Of a stretch of DNA of 60,615 nt, positions 9,111 to 16,949 are shown one piece after another. Numbering within the stretch: the first letter of the stretch is position 1; the number at the start of each line of letters is the position of its first letter. This DNA is from a bacterium (GTDB lineage Bacteria > Patescibacteriota > Saccharimonadia > Saccharimonadales > Saccharimonadaceae): positions 67,484-128,098 of the forward strand of contig JAUMUX010000002.1 of assembly GCA_030530485.1 (NCBI GenBank), read 5' to 3'. The notes beneath the pieces were generated by a model. That model did no database searches. It saw only the letters and a program-made list of their open reading frames with translations, and was not told the DNA's origin. The translations under genes and the position numbers were made by a program.

Positions 9111-9551
9111 TTATTCCTCCTGATTTTCCTGATTTTGCGGCTTCAAATTTAAAGTTTCGTCACTCAAAGCACCTTCGCCAAAAAAATCGCCTTTGATTTT
9201 TTTCGATTGCGCGTCGTAGAGCTTTTCGAAATCGCGCAAAACTTTCGAATTAATTTCACCTTCTCTCGAAAATCCTTCCGCTTCCGATTCTTGATTTTTA
9301 TTTTCATCGGATTCTTTCTTAGCTTGCTCGCGCGCCGCCTCCAAACTTGGTCGCGAAAGGTCGAGCTGAGCGGTGCCAAATTCGTTATACATCCAAATCG
9401 AAGCGCCCAACATCAAAAAAGTAATTACCAAAGTTCCGCCAATGAAAAATTTGAATTGGCGCTTTTCGATTTTCGCCAAAAGATTCGCCCAAAAGCCTTT
9501 TGGTTTGGTTGGCAAGATTTTCTTCATTTTGGCTTTAAAATTTATTTTCAC
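9111..9551 (-). CDS. Small single-span membrane protein, unknown
   Basis: 146 residues, GTG start overlapping the upstream stop as TAGTG; an ATG eight codons in is an alternative. A basic N-terminus (about 1-34) leads into one membrane helix FFIGGTLVITFLMLGASIWMY. The rest is a charged, Glu/Lys-rich extracytoplasmic tail, probably helical. No family recognised. It is coupled with the neighbouring signal-peptide protein, and both may belong to the envelope. Confidence 0.65.
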   Translation of the reverse strand: MKINFKAKMKKILPTKPKGFWANLLAKIEKRQFKFFIGGTLVITFLMLGASIWMYNEFGTAQLDLSRPSLEAAREQAKKESDENKNQESEAEGFSREGEINSKVLRDFEKLYDAQSKKIKGDFFGEGALSDETLNLKPQNQENQEE

Positions 9552-10099
9552 TATTTCAACCCCTTTTCGAAATCCGTTATTGCCGTTTTGTATTTTTCGG
9601 CAATTCCTTGCAAAACGCTTACATTATAGTTTAATTCGCGGCGCTGGTAGCGAACTTTCTCTAACTGATAATAAAATTCGCGGGCGTTTTCGCTTTTCGA
9701 ACAATCTGTCGATTTAAGTTTTTTCAATTCTTGCTCGTAAATTTTATAGTTTTCGCGGAAATATTGAATATTTTCCGAAAATTCAGCGGCAAATTTCACT
9801 AATTCTGAGCCGTTCAAAGAATTTAAAGCAATTCGCGCATTTAAATTCGCCATCAAATCGTTCGAAATTGTTTCATAACTTTGCCCCAAATTAACCCGCT
9901 TGAGCGCGTCGGTCGAATGGACTTTCGAAAGTTGATTTTGAATATTCGAACAGTTGTAAACCACATTCGAAAGCTGCTCGTCGCTGGGCGAATTAGGCGT
10001 AAAAACCGCATTTTCGGCTAAAACATTTTTCGAAAAGCTCAAAATTATCGCGCCCGCCAGTAATAAAATTCCAGTAATTTTCGAAAGATTATTCTTCAT
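9551..10099 (-). CDS. Predicted secreted helical protein, unknown
   Basis: 182 residues from the ATG inside the aspS stop region (11 bp overlap). A TTG five codons upstream is also in frame. The signal segment ITGILLLAGAIILSFSKNVLA has a probable cleavage after VLA. The mature part is mostly amphipathic helices with two cysteines (YNCSNI and TDCSKS) that could form a disulfide. No family recognised. TTCGAA motifs are dense in this gene. Confidence 0.65.
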   Translation of the reverse strand: MKNNLSKITGILLLAGAIILSFSKNVLAENAVFTPNSPSDEQLSNVVYNCSNIQNQLSKVHSTDALKRVNLGQSYETISNDLMANLNARIALNSLNGSELVKFAAEFSENIQYFRENYKIYEQELKKLKSTDCSKSENAREFYYQLEKVRYQRRELNYNVSVLQGIAEKYKTAITDFEKGLK

Positions 10100-11855
10100 C
10101 TTCAAGGGTTCCAATTTTCAATTCCTTTAGCTGATTTTCATCTACAAAGCTTGGCGAACTCATCATTACGTCAACACCCGAGCCATTCTTTGGAAATGCC
10201 ACAACTTCACGGATATTTTCTTCGTTCATCAAAATCATAAAAATGCGGTCTAAACCAAAAGCACATCCCGCGTGTGGTGGCGCACCAAATTTGAAGGCGT
10301 TGAGCATTGCGCCAAATTTCGCTTCAACATATTTTTTATCATAGCCAAGCAAGCCGAACGCTTCATACATCACCTCTGGATTATGGTTGCGAACCGCGCC
10401 CGAGCAAATTTCGTAGCCGTTCATTACCATATCGTATTGGTCGGCTTTAATCGCCAATTTTTCGGCGTCGGTTTTGGCTTGACGAAGCGCTTCAACGCCA
10501 CCTTTTGGCATCGAAAATGGATTATGACCAAAATCAACTTTCTGATTTTTTTCGTCAAATTCGTAAAACGGAAAATCAACCACCCAAGCGAGCGCCACTT
10601 TATTCTCATCTTTCAGATTGAAGAAATCGGCAAATTCATTACGCAAGCGACCGAGCACTTTATTTACCACTTCGCGCTTATCTGCGCCAAAGAAAATTGC
10701 GTCGCCGTCTTGCGCACCAGTCGCCATTTGAATTTTCGAAAGTTCATCTTCACTCAAAAACTTCACGATTGGGCTTTTTGCTTCGCTATCAGCAAATGTA
10801 ATATAAGCTAAACCACCTGCGCCTTCACTTTTGGCGATTTCAGTGAAATTATCAATCTGTTTACGACTCAAACTTGCGCCATTTTTAACGCAAATCGCCT
10901 TCACGCATTCCGCATTTTTAAACACGCCAAATTCGGTTTCTACCAAAGCTTCGTTCAAATCAATCAATTCCATTCCAAAGCGCAAATCTGGCTTGTCGCT
11001 ACCGTATTTTTCCATCGCCACTTCGTAAGGAATGCGTGGAATTTCCTCATTCAAAAGCTCTTTGCCCGCGAAGTTTTTCACCAAATCCTTGATTAAAACT
11101 TCCATTTCGCTTCGAATTTCTTCGCCATTTTCGACAAAAGCTCGCTCGAGGTCAAGCTGATAAAAATCGCCATAAAGACGGTCGGCGCGTGGGTCTTCAT
11201 CGCGGAAACAAGTCGCAATTTGGTAATATTTATCAATTCCGCCCACCATCAAAAGCTGTTTAAACTGCTGCGGAGCTTGCGGCAAAGCGTAAAATTTACC
11301 CGCGTGAACACGGCTCGGAATTAGAAAATCGCGCGCGCCTTCTGGGCTGGAATTAGCGAGAATCGGCGTGGCAACTTCCACAAAATCGCGGTTTTCCATA
11401 AATTTGCGGATTTCGCGATAAAATTCCGCACGGCGACGCAACATTTTTTGCATTTTTTCGCGGCGCAAATCTAAAAAGCGATATTTCAAACGCAATTCTT
11501 CATTCGATTTTTGACCATTATCTGCAACCGCAATCGGCAAAGGTTCGCTACGGTTTAAAATTTCCAGATTTTCGACCACCAATTCAATCGAACCAGTTGA
11601 AATATGCGGATTTTTTAGATTTTCATCGCGCTCTTTAATTACACCCGTCGCCGAAATTACAAATTCATCGCGGCATTTTTCGGCTAATGCGAAACTTTCC
11701 GCAAAATCTGGCGAAATCACAAGCTGTAAAATTCCCGAATGGTCGCGCAAATCAATAAAAATCAATCCACCGTGGTCGCGCCGAGAATTAACCCAGCCTT
11801 TTACCGTAATTTTTTCACCAATTTTCTGAACAGAATTTTCCGTCAATGTCCGCAT
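10089..11855 (-). CDS. aspS: Aspartyl-tRNA synthetase (bacterial type)
   Basis: 588 residues. Order: N-terminal OB-fold anticodon-binding domain (VKGWVNSRRDHGGLIFIDLRDHSG), class II motif 2 (CFRDEDPRADR), the bacterial-type insertion (about 290-420) and motif 3 (GCAFGLDRI). It charges tRNA-Asp; whether it also charges tRNA-Asn depends on gatCAB and asnS, which are not visible here. An AGGAG site precedes the ATG. It starts the leftward run toward trmB. Confidence 0.96.
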   Translation of the reverse strand: MRTLTENSVQKIGEKITVKGWVNSRRDHGGLIFIDLRDHSGILQLVISPDFAESFALAEKCRDEFVISATGVIKERDENLKNPHISTGSIELVVENLEILNRSEPLPIAVADNGQKSNEELRLKYRFLDLRREKMQKMLRRRAEFYREIRKFMENRDFVEVATPILANSSPEGARDFLIPSRVHAGKFYALPQAPQQFKQLLMVGGIDKYYQIATCFRDEDPRADRLYGDFYQLDLERAFVENGEEIRSEMEVLIKDLVKNFAGKELLNEEIPRIPYEVAMEKYGSDKPDLRFGMELIDLNEALVETEFGVFKNAECVKAICVKNGASLSRKQIDNFTEIAKSEGAGGLAYITFADSEAKSPIVKFLSEDELSKIQMATGAQDGDAIFFGADKREVVNKVLGRLRNEFADFFNLKDENKVALAWVVDFPFYEFDEKNQKVDFGHNPFSMPKGGVEALRQAKTDAEKLAIKADQYDMVMNGYEICSGAVRNHNPEVMYEAFGLLGYDKKYVEAKFGAMLNAFKFGAPPHAGCAFGLDRIFMILMNEENIREVVAFPKNGSGVDVMMSSPSFVDENQLKELKIGTLEDEE

Positions 11856-11908
11856 ATTTCTCCTAAAATTTTATCTTTTCAACTCTTTTCATTTTACCAT
11901 ATTTTTGC

Positions 11909-11940
11909 CAAAAATAAAACCGCCCAAATTTCGGGCAGTT
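11909..11940 (-). terminator. rpmH terminator
   Basis: On the minus strand, a CTGCCC/GGGCGG stem is followed by TTTTATTTTT, right after the rpmH stop. Confidence 0.75.
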
Positions 11941-11943
11941 TCA

Positions 11944-12081
11944 CTAAACAGAAAGCTTTTTTCGACCCTTGATTCGGCGTCGTTTTAGAACCTTAATTCC
12001 CGCTTTCGAAGACATTCGATTTCGAAAACCATGAGTTTTCGCACGATGTCGTTTATGTGGTTGATGTGTTCTCTTTGGCAT
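11944..12081 (-). CDS. rpmH: Ribosomal protein bL34
   Basis: A 45-residue basic protein starting [20 protein letters not shown] and containing the bL34 hallmark [16 protein letters not shown] followed by RRRIKGR. Length is normal for bL34. It is divergent from dnaA, the classic arrangement at bacterial origins. The usual downstream partner rnpA is missing; after a terminator comes aspS. The promoter lies 9 bp before the ATG. Confidence 0.93.
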   Translation of the reverse strand: MPKRTHQPHKRHRAKTHGFRNRMSSKAGIKVLKRRRIKGRKKLSV

Positions 12082-12090
12082 AATGTTCCT

Positions 12091-12119
12091 ATTTTACCTT
12101 TTTTAATCTAAAAAATCAA
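12091..12119 (-). promoter_or_regulatory. rpmH promoter
   Basis: TTGATT, 17 bp, TAAAAT, then 9 bp to the ATG, leaving a leader of only a few bases. Confidence 0.65.
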
Positions 12120-12198
12120 GATTAACAGTTTTCATAAGCTTTTTAATCTGTTTTAAAACCTTGAATTTTCGGCTAATTCATTTTGTAGTATAGCACAG

Positions 12199-12369
12199 TT
12201 TTCCACAATTATCAATATTTTTTCCACAGATTTTACACTAGTATTCTTAAAATGTGGAAAAGTTTTATCTTAGTTTTGAAATTATAACATATTTTATTTT
12301 TGTTTTTAAATCGGCTTGTGGAAAAGTTCAAAAAATAGTACAATAAAACTATGGATGAGTTGTGGAAAA
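12199..12369. promoter_or_regulatory. DnaA box cluster upstream of and into dnaA
   Basis: Five copies of TTTTCCACA or its complement at 12199-12207, 12220-12228, 12253-12261, 12317-12325 and 12361-12369. This differs from the classic TTATCCACA by one base. The fourth copy overlaps the dnaA -35 box and the fifth lies just inside the gene, suggesting autoregulation. AT-rich DNA at about 12270-12310 could be an unwinding element. Confidence 0.75.
12316..12344 (+). promoter_or_regulatory. dnaA promoter, leaderless
   Basis: TTGTGG, 17 bp, TACAAT, then exactly 6 bp to the dnaA ATG. No Shine-Dalgarno site is present. Confidence 0.65.
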
Positions 12370-13733
12370 GCGTTTTAGGAGAGATTGAGCTCGAACAAAG
12401 TATTAGCGAGGCTACCTTCAAAACCTTTTTCGCCGAGACTAAACTACTTAAAATTGACGAAAATATCGCGATTATTGGCTTGAAAAATTCTTTTCTCGTG
12501 CGCAGTTTTCGTAATAAATATTATAACCTAATTGCCGAGACGCTGGCAAAAAATGGTCATAAGCCAAGTCGAATTGATTTCGAAATAATCCGTGAAGATT
12601 CGAAGAAAAAAACGCGCGAATCGCGCAAAATTTCGGCCGATGATTTAATTTCGAAATCACGAAATCGCACTTCGCGCACCGAAGATTTAACTTCTCTGCG
12701 TAGCAACCGCAATTCGGACGGCTTGAATCCGCGTTATACTTTCGAAAATTTCATCGTGGGTGCTTCTAACGATTTGGCTTTTGCCGCCGCGCAAAATGTG
12801 GCGAAAAATCCTGGCGAAAAATACAATCCGCTCTATATTTACGGTGGCGTTGGGCTTGGTAAAACGCACTTAATGCAAGCTATCGGCAACGAAATCAAGA
12901 AAAATCACCCTGATTTGCGAATTCTTTATACCACTATCGAAAATTTCTACAAAGATTATCTCGAAAGCGTGCGTTTTCGCAAGCAAGGCTATGCCGATAA
13001 ATATCGCAATGTTGATGTTTTGATTGTTGACGATATGCAGTTTATTGCGGGTAAAGAAAAGTCGCAGGAGGAATTTTTTCACACTTTTAATGAACTTCAT
13101 CAAGCGAATAAACAGATTATTATTTCTTCCGACCGTGCGCCAAAAAGCATTCCCACTTTGACCGACCGCTTAAGGAGCCGTTTTGAATGGGGGATGCCGA
13201 TTGATATTCAGTTGCCCGATATTGAAACGCGGCAAGCAATTATTGAAGCAAAATCCGAGCAAGGCGGTTATCATCTCGACCCCGAAACGGTGCAATTTTT
13301 AGCTTCAAATATTCGCACTAATATTCGTGAACTGGAAGGTACATTGAATCAGCTGGCGGCGATTGCTGAGCTACGCGGGATTCAGCCTGATGTTGATATG
13401 GCGCGCGGTTTAATCACTTCTGAATCTCGAAATGGTAATTCACGCAAAAGCTTGACTGCTAAAAAGATCATCGATAAAGTCTGTAAATTTTATAACGTTT
13501 CAAGAGAAGATATTTTAAGTAAATCTCGCACTAAAGACATCAATCACGCGCGGCAAGTCGCTTGCTATCTAATGAAATTCGAAATCAAAATGAGTTTCCC
13601 TGCTATCGGCAAAGAATTTTCGCGCGACCACACCACAATTATGAATGGGGTTTCAAAAATCGAAAAAGGCGTTAAATTCGATATCGAAGTGCGCGAGCAA
13701 ATCAATGCTTTAAGCGAATTAATCTACGAATAA
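12351..13733 (+). CDS. dnaA: Chromosomal replication initiator DnaA
   Basis: 460 residues. Domain I is about 1-80, followed by a basic variable linker to about 125. The AAA+ domain has Walker A GGVGLGKT at 165-172 and Walker B VLIVDDMQF near 223-231. Domain IV has the DnaA signature region with SRDHTTIMNGVSKIE. It binds DnaA boxes and opens the origin. Promoter and DnaA box positions suggest self-repression. It ends in an intrinsic terminator rather than reading into dnaN. Confidence 0.98.
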   Translation: MDELWKSVLGEIELEQSISEATFKTFFAETKLLKIDENIAIIGLKNSFLVRSFRNKYYNLIAETLAKNGHKPSRIDFEIIREDSKKKTRESRKISADDLISKSRNRTSRTEDLTSLRSNRNSDGLNPRYTFENFIVGASNDLAFAAAQNVAKNPGEKYNPLYIYGGVGLGKTHLMQAIGNEIKKNHPDLRILYTTIENFYKDYLESVRFRKQGYADKYRNVDVLIVDDMQFIAGKEKSQEEFFHTFNELHQANKQIIISSDRAPKSIPTLTDRLRSRFEWGMPIDIQLPDIETRQAIIEAKSEQGGYHLDPETVQFLASNIRTNIRELEGTLNQLAAIAELRGIQPDVDMARGLITSESRNGNSRKSLTAKKIIDKVCKFYNVSREDILSKSRTKDINHARQVACYLMKFEIKMSFPAIGKEFSRDHTTIMNGVSKIEKGVKFDIEVREQINALSELIYE

Positions 13734-13739
13734 ACTCAA

Positions 13740-13776
13740 AAATCAATCTGTTAATTTGACGGGTTGATTTTTTATT
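13740..13776 (+). terminator. dnaA terminator
   Basis: A nine-pair stem (13740-13748 with 13762-13770) followed by a T-rich run, 7 bp after the dnaA stop. Confidence 0.65.
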
Positions 13777-14100
13777 ATATAAAAAGCGAACATTCTTTAA
13801 CCGCATTCATTTGACTTTATTATTTTATATTTTTAAATATTCTTAGCTTGAAATTCTTTTCGCTTAATAGTTCATTTGCTTTTTTCGAAAAATATTATTG
13901 AAGTAGGTTTGACAAAATATTCATAAAGTTTTGTAAATTTGTGAATAAGCTGTTGAAAACTTTTCGAAAAATGTGTTTAAGGTTGGAAAAACTTTGTGGA
14001 TTTTTGAGCACTTTTCCAAAAAATTTTCGCTCGCTCAAATCAAAATAAAATGGCCTATGGAAAACTGGTTTTTATCCACAAATTTTCTAAACGGTTTTGC

Positions 14101-14130
14101 TTGAATTTTCCACACTAAAAATGGTATAAT
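14101..14130 (+). promoter_or_regulatory. dnaN promoter with a DnaA box in the spacer
   Basis: TTGAAT, 18 bp, TATAAT with extended TGn. A TTTTCCACA box (14106-14114) lies between -35 and -10, so DnaA could repress it. The leader is about 80 bases and ends in AAGGAAAAGGAAATG. Confidence 0.55.
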
Positions 14131-14217
14131 TTTAAGTAGTAAATGTGTGATTTTCCACAATTTCCACAGGACCTATTATTATAACCACCACTTTTAAGGA
14201 AAAGGAAATGATTTATT

Positions 14218-15315
14218 ATGGACTTAACGGTCAAACAAGAAAATTTAGCTAAGGCATTCAATATTATTGGGCGAATTGCAAGTAACCGAACCAGCTTGCC
14301 GATTTTAAGCAATGTGCTTTTGCGCACCAATGGTTCGCGTTTGCTGATTGCCGCCACCGACCTTGAAATTGCGGTTTCGCAAAATATTGGCGCTAAGGTT
14401 GAAAATGTTGGCGAAATTGCAATCCCTGCTAAATTGATGACCGAATTTATCTCGAATTTGCCGCGCGGAAATGTGCACTTAAAGGTGGAAGGTGAGCATT
14501 TATTTATCGAAAGCGACAGCTATAAATCGAAAATCAATGGCGTTATTTCGAACGATTTTCCAGAGTTGCCGGTGGTTGAAAAAACAAACGCCAAGAAATT
14601 TACGCTTTCAGCGGAAGTTTTCAAAACAGCGGTTTCGCAAAATATTTTTACTGCCAGCACCGACACTTCTCGCCCAACTTTAACTGGAGTTTATTGGCAT
14701 ACTTTTGAAGGCTCACTTTATTTGGCGGCGACCGATGGTTATCGCCTTAGCGAGAAAAAGGTTTGCGCTTTAGACGAAGAAATCTCGGCAATTATTACGA
14801 CTAATTCTTTGAACGAGGTCTTACGAGCAATTTCTGATTCGACTGAAGAAATCGAAATCGCTATTGACGAAAATCAGGCGGAATTTCATATCGACGACAT
14901 CGTGATTGTTTCGCGCTTGATTGACGGAAAATTTGTGGATTATCGCCGTCTAATCCCTTCCGAAACGGAAACTAAGGTGAATATTTCGCGAAATGATTTT
15001 TTGCGAATTGTGCGAATTTCGGCGCTTTTTGCCCGCGAATCTGGTGGCAGCGTAACTTTAAATGCCGACGAAGAAAATTCGAAGCTTTCGATTCATTCGA
15101 TTGCAAGTGAATTTGGCGAAAACACTTCTCAAGCCGACGCCGAGATTTTTGGTAGCGGCGAAGTAACGCTTAATCCAAGCTTCTTGATGAAAGGAATTCA
15201 ATCTTTAAATGGCTCAGATATTCAATTTGGATTTTCTGGAAAATTGGCGCCAACTGTGCTGAAAGACACCGCCGACCCAGATTATATCCACATTATTATG
15301 CCACTAAAAAGTTAA
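14218..15315 (+). CDS. dnaN: DNA polymerase III sliding clamp (beta subunit)
   Basis: 365 residues, three repeats of the clamp fold. Recognisable stretches are the N-terminal LAKAFNIIGRIASNRTSLPILSN, the middle RPTLTGVYW and LAATDGYRLS, and the C-terminal end DPDYIHIIMPLKS. The homodimeric ring tethers replicative polymerases. It is followed 8 bp later by recF, probably in one transcript. Confidence 0.97.
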   Translation: MDLTVKQENLAKAFNIIGRIASNRTSLPILSNVLLRTNGSRLLIAATDLEIAVSQNIGAKVENVGEIAIPAKLMTEFISNLPRGNVHLKVEGEHLFIESDSYKSKINGVISNDFPELPVVEKTNAKKFTLSAEVFKTAVSQNIFTASTDTSRPTLTGVYWHTFEGSLYLAATDGYRLSEKKVCALDEEISAIITTNSLNEVLRAISDSTEEIEIAIDENQAEFHIDDIVIVSRLIDGKFVDYRRLIPSETETKVNISRNDFLRIVRISALFARESGGSVTLNADEENSKLSIHSIASEFGENTSQADAEIFGSGEVTLNPSFLMKGIQSLNGSDIQFGFSGKLAPTVLKDTADPDYIHIIMPLKS

Positions 15316-15323
15316 GGCGAAAG

Positions 15324-16361
15324 ATGAAAATTTCGAAACTTCGAGTTCAGAATTTTCGCTCGCACAGTGATTTTTTGCTCGAAATTGGCGAAAAATCCAC
15401 TTTAATTTCGGGCGAAAATGGTAGCGGGAAAACCTCGCTTTTAGAGGCGATTTATTTTGCGCTTCAAGGCACCAGTTTTCGTTCGAGCGATAAAGAAATT
15501 CTCAAAAATGATGGTTCGAAATGGCTTCGAATTGATTTAAAATCGGCCGACGATTCGATTCGAACGGTGAAACTTGAAGAAAAACTAGATAGTAAAATTA
15601 AAAAAACTTTCGAAATTGACGGTAAAAAATCCGCGCGAATGCCCGTAGTTTCAAAAATACCGGTAATTCTTTTCGAACCAGATGATTTACAGCTTTTGAG
15701 TGGCTCGCCGAGCCGCCGCCGCGACTTTTTAGACCGTTTTTTGATGCAAACTTATCCGCATTTCCGAATTGCTCTTTCGCGCTATAATAAAGCCTTAAAA
15801 CAGCGCAACAACCTCTTGAAACGCGAGAATTTAAGCCCTCAGGAGCTTTTTCCGTGGGACGTGATGTTGGCGGAATATGGCGCCGAAATTATTTCGAAAC
15901 GGCTGGAATTTATTCGAAAAGTTAATTCTCAAATTTCGAAAGTTTATAGCCAGATTGCTGGCGTGAGCGACCAAATCGAAGTTGAATATTTAGGGAAAAA
16001 CATTTCGAAAGAAGCGATTTTACGCATGATGAACGCTAATTATCAGCGGGATAGGATTTTGGGTTACACCGATTTTGGCCCGCACAAGCACGATATTCAG
16101 TTTAATTTTAATGGCAAAGACGCGCGAAATGTGGCGAGTCGCGGCGAAAATCGTAGTTTGGTTTTAGCTTTGAAATTCATCGAAACTGACTTTTTGGCCG
16201 AAATGAGTAGTCGACCGCCGATTGTCTTGCTTGACGACGTTTTTTCGGAATTGGATGAAAGCCGCCAAAAAATGCTTACTTCGCATTTTTCGAAATACCA
16301 AACAATAATCACCTCAACTAATGAAATTGAGGTGAATGATTGTTGCCGCGTGAAGATTTAA
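15324..16361 (+). CDS. recF: Recombination mediator RecF
   Basis: 345 residues. Walker A SGENGSGKTS lies near the N-terminus after VQNFRSHSDF. SMC-like signature residues and a Walker B/D-loop VLLDDVFSELDESRQ lie near the C-terminus, and LSGSPSRRRDFLDRFL in the middle is typical of RecF. It helps load RecA at gaps. It overlaps the convergent small gene by 4 bp. Eleven TTCGAA sites fall in this one gene, in all three codon phases. Confidence 0.96.
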   Translation: MKISKLRVQNFRSHSDFLLEIGEKSTLISGENGSGKTSLLEAIYFALQGTSFRSSDKEILKNDGSKWLRIDLKSADDSIRTVKLEEKLDSKIKKTFEIDGKKSARMPVVSKIPVILFEPDDLQLLSGSPSRRRDFLDRFLMQTYPHFRIALSRYNKALKQRNNLLKRENLSPQELFPWDVMLAEYGAEIISKRLEFIRKVNSQISKVYSQIAGVSDQIEVEYLGKNISKEAILRMMNANYQRDRILGYTDFGPHKHDIQFNFNGKDARNVASRGENRSLVLALKFIETDFLAEMSSRPPIVLLDDVFSELDESRQKMLTSHFSKYQTIITSTNEIEVNDCCRVKI

Positions 16362-16939
16362 TTGGCTTCGTTGGTGTTCAATTCTGAATGCGGAGTTGGC
16401 GTGCTGGTTGAGCAAATGTTAATATCGCAATATTTAAATTCGCCAACTTGATTTTCCATTTTTTCGTCTTCGTAAAGATACAATTCATAATTCGAAACGC
16501 CCTTCACGATAACCTTTTCCCATAAATCTTTTTGGTCGGTATTGAGGGCAATTTTAAACTTAAAAGTAGTGGGGTCGGTGCTAATTTTTGAGTAAGAATT
16601 TTTATAATAACTAATCCGCTCAATCTTGATATTATTTTTTTCACCATAATATTTAATCATATCGGTGCTATCTTTTACGGCTTTGCTTTGCATACCGCGT
16701 TTTAATAAATTATCAATTCCAAGTGTGAGAACTTCTTGCTTTTGTCCGCCTACGCCACCGCCAGTGCCAACCGCCAGCGAATCGCCCGAAGCTTGGTCGA
16801 CTTGGGTTTCGGCTGATGTTCTTTGCGACGAAATACGGATATGATTCCAGATGGCCATCATAATCACAATAGCGCTAATCAGGGTGAAAATCGCTACTGA
16901 TAAAGCTATTTTTTTATTTTTTAAAAGCTGTTTTAACAT
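16358..16939 (-). CDS. Single-span membrane protein at the end of the T4SS-like locus, unknown
   Basis: 193 residues. One membrane helix (IALSVAIFTLISAIVIMMAIW) near residues 10-30 is followed by a Gly/Ser/Gln-rich segment and a soluble domain of about 110 residues with two cysteines in YCDINICS. The bitopic layout with a periplasm-facing domain is reminiscent of VirB8-like proteins, but sequence similarity is not evident to me. A strong GGGAGGAAAAATG start lies 10 bp after the three-domain hydrolase, so it is the last gene of the leftward T4SS-like operon. Confidence 0.65.
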   Translation of the reverse strand: MLKQLLKNKKIALSVAIFTLISAIVIMMAIWNHIRISSQRTSAETQVDQASGDSLAVGTGGGVGGQKQEVLTLGIDNLLKRGMQSKAVKDSTDMIKYYGEKNNIKIERISYYKNSYSKISTDPTTFKFKIALNTDQKDLWEKVIVKGVSNYELYLYEDEKMENQVGEFKYCDINICSTSTPTPHSELNTNEAN

Positions 16940-16949
16940 TTTTCCTCCC

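Larger units (their letters stand above)
13734..14217. other. Probable replication origin, dnaA-dnaN intergenic region
   Basis: The only gene-free stretch over 300 bp in the window. It is very AT-rich. One perfect TTATCCACA box lies at 14072-14080, TTTTCCACA at 14106-14114 and 14151-14159, and near matches at 13940-13948 (minus), 13995-14003 (minus) and 14160-14168. With the second cluster before dnaA it resembles a bipartite origin. The genes on either side face away from it at short range (rpmH and aspS left; dnaN and recF right). Confidence 0.75.

Noticed and set aside
14115-14357. 80-codon open frame on the minus strand in the origin
   Set aside because: It overlaps the start of dnaN and the dnaN promoter, has no ribosome site and no known similarity.
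16310-16334. Inverted repeat CACCTCAA/TTGAGGTG near the end of recF as a terminator
   Set aside because: No T run follows on either strand and it lies inside recF coding sequence.
16358-16939. Calling the bitopic protein VirB8
   Set aside because: The layout is similar but no sequence motif supports it.
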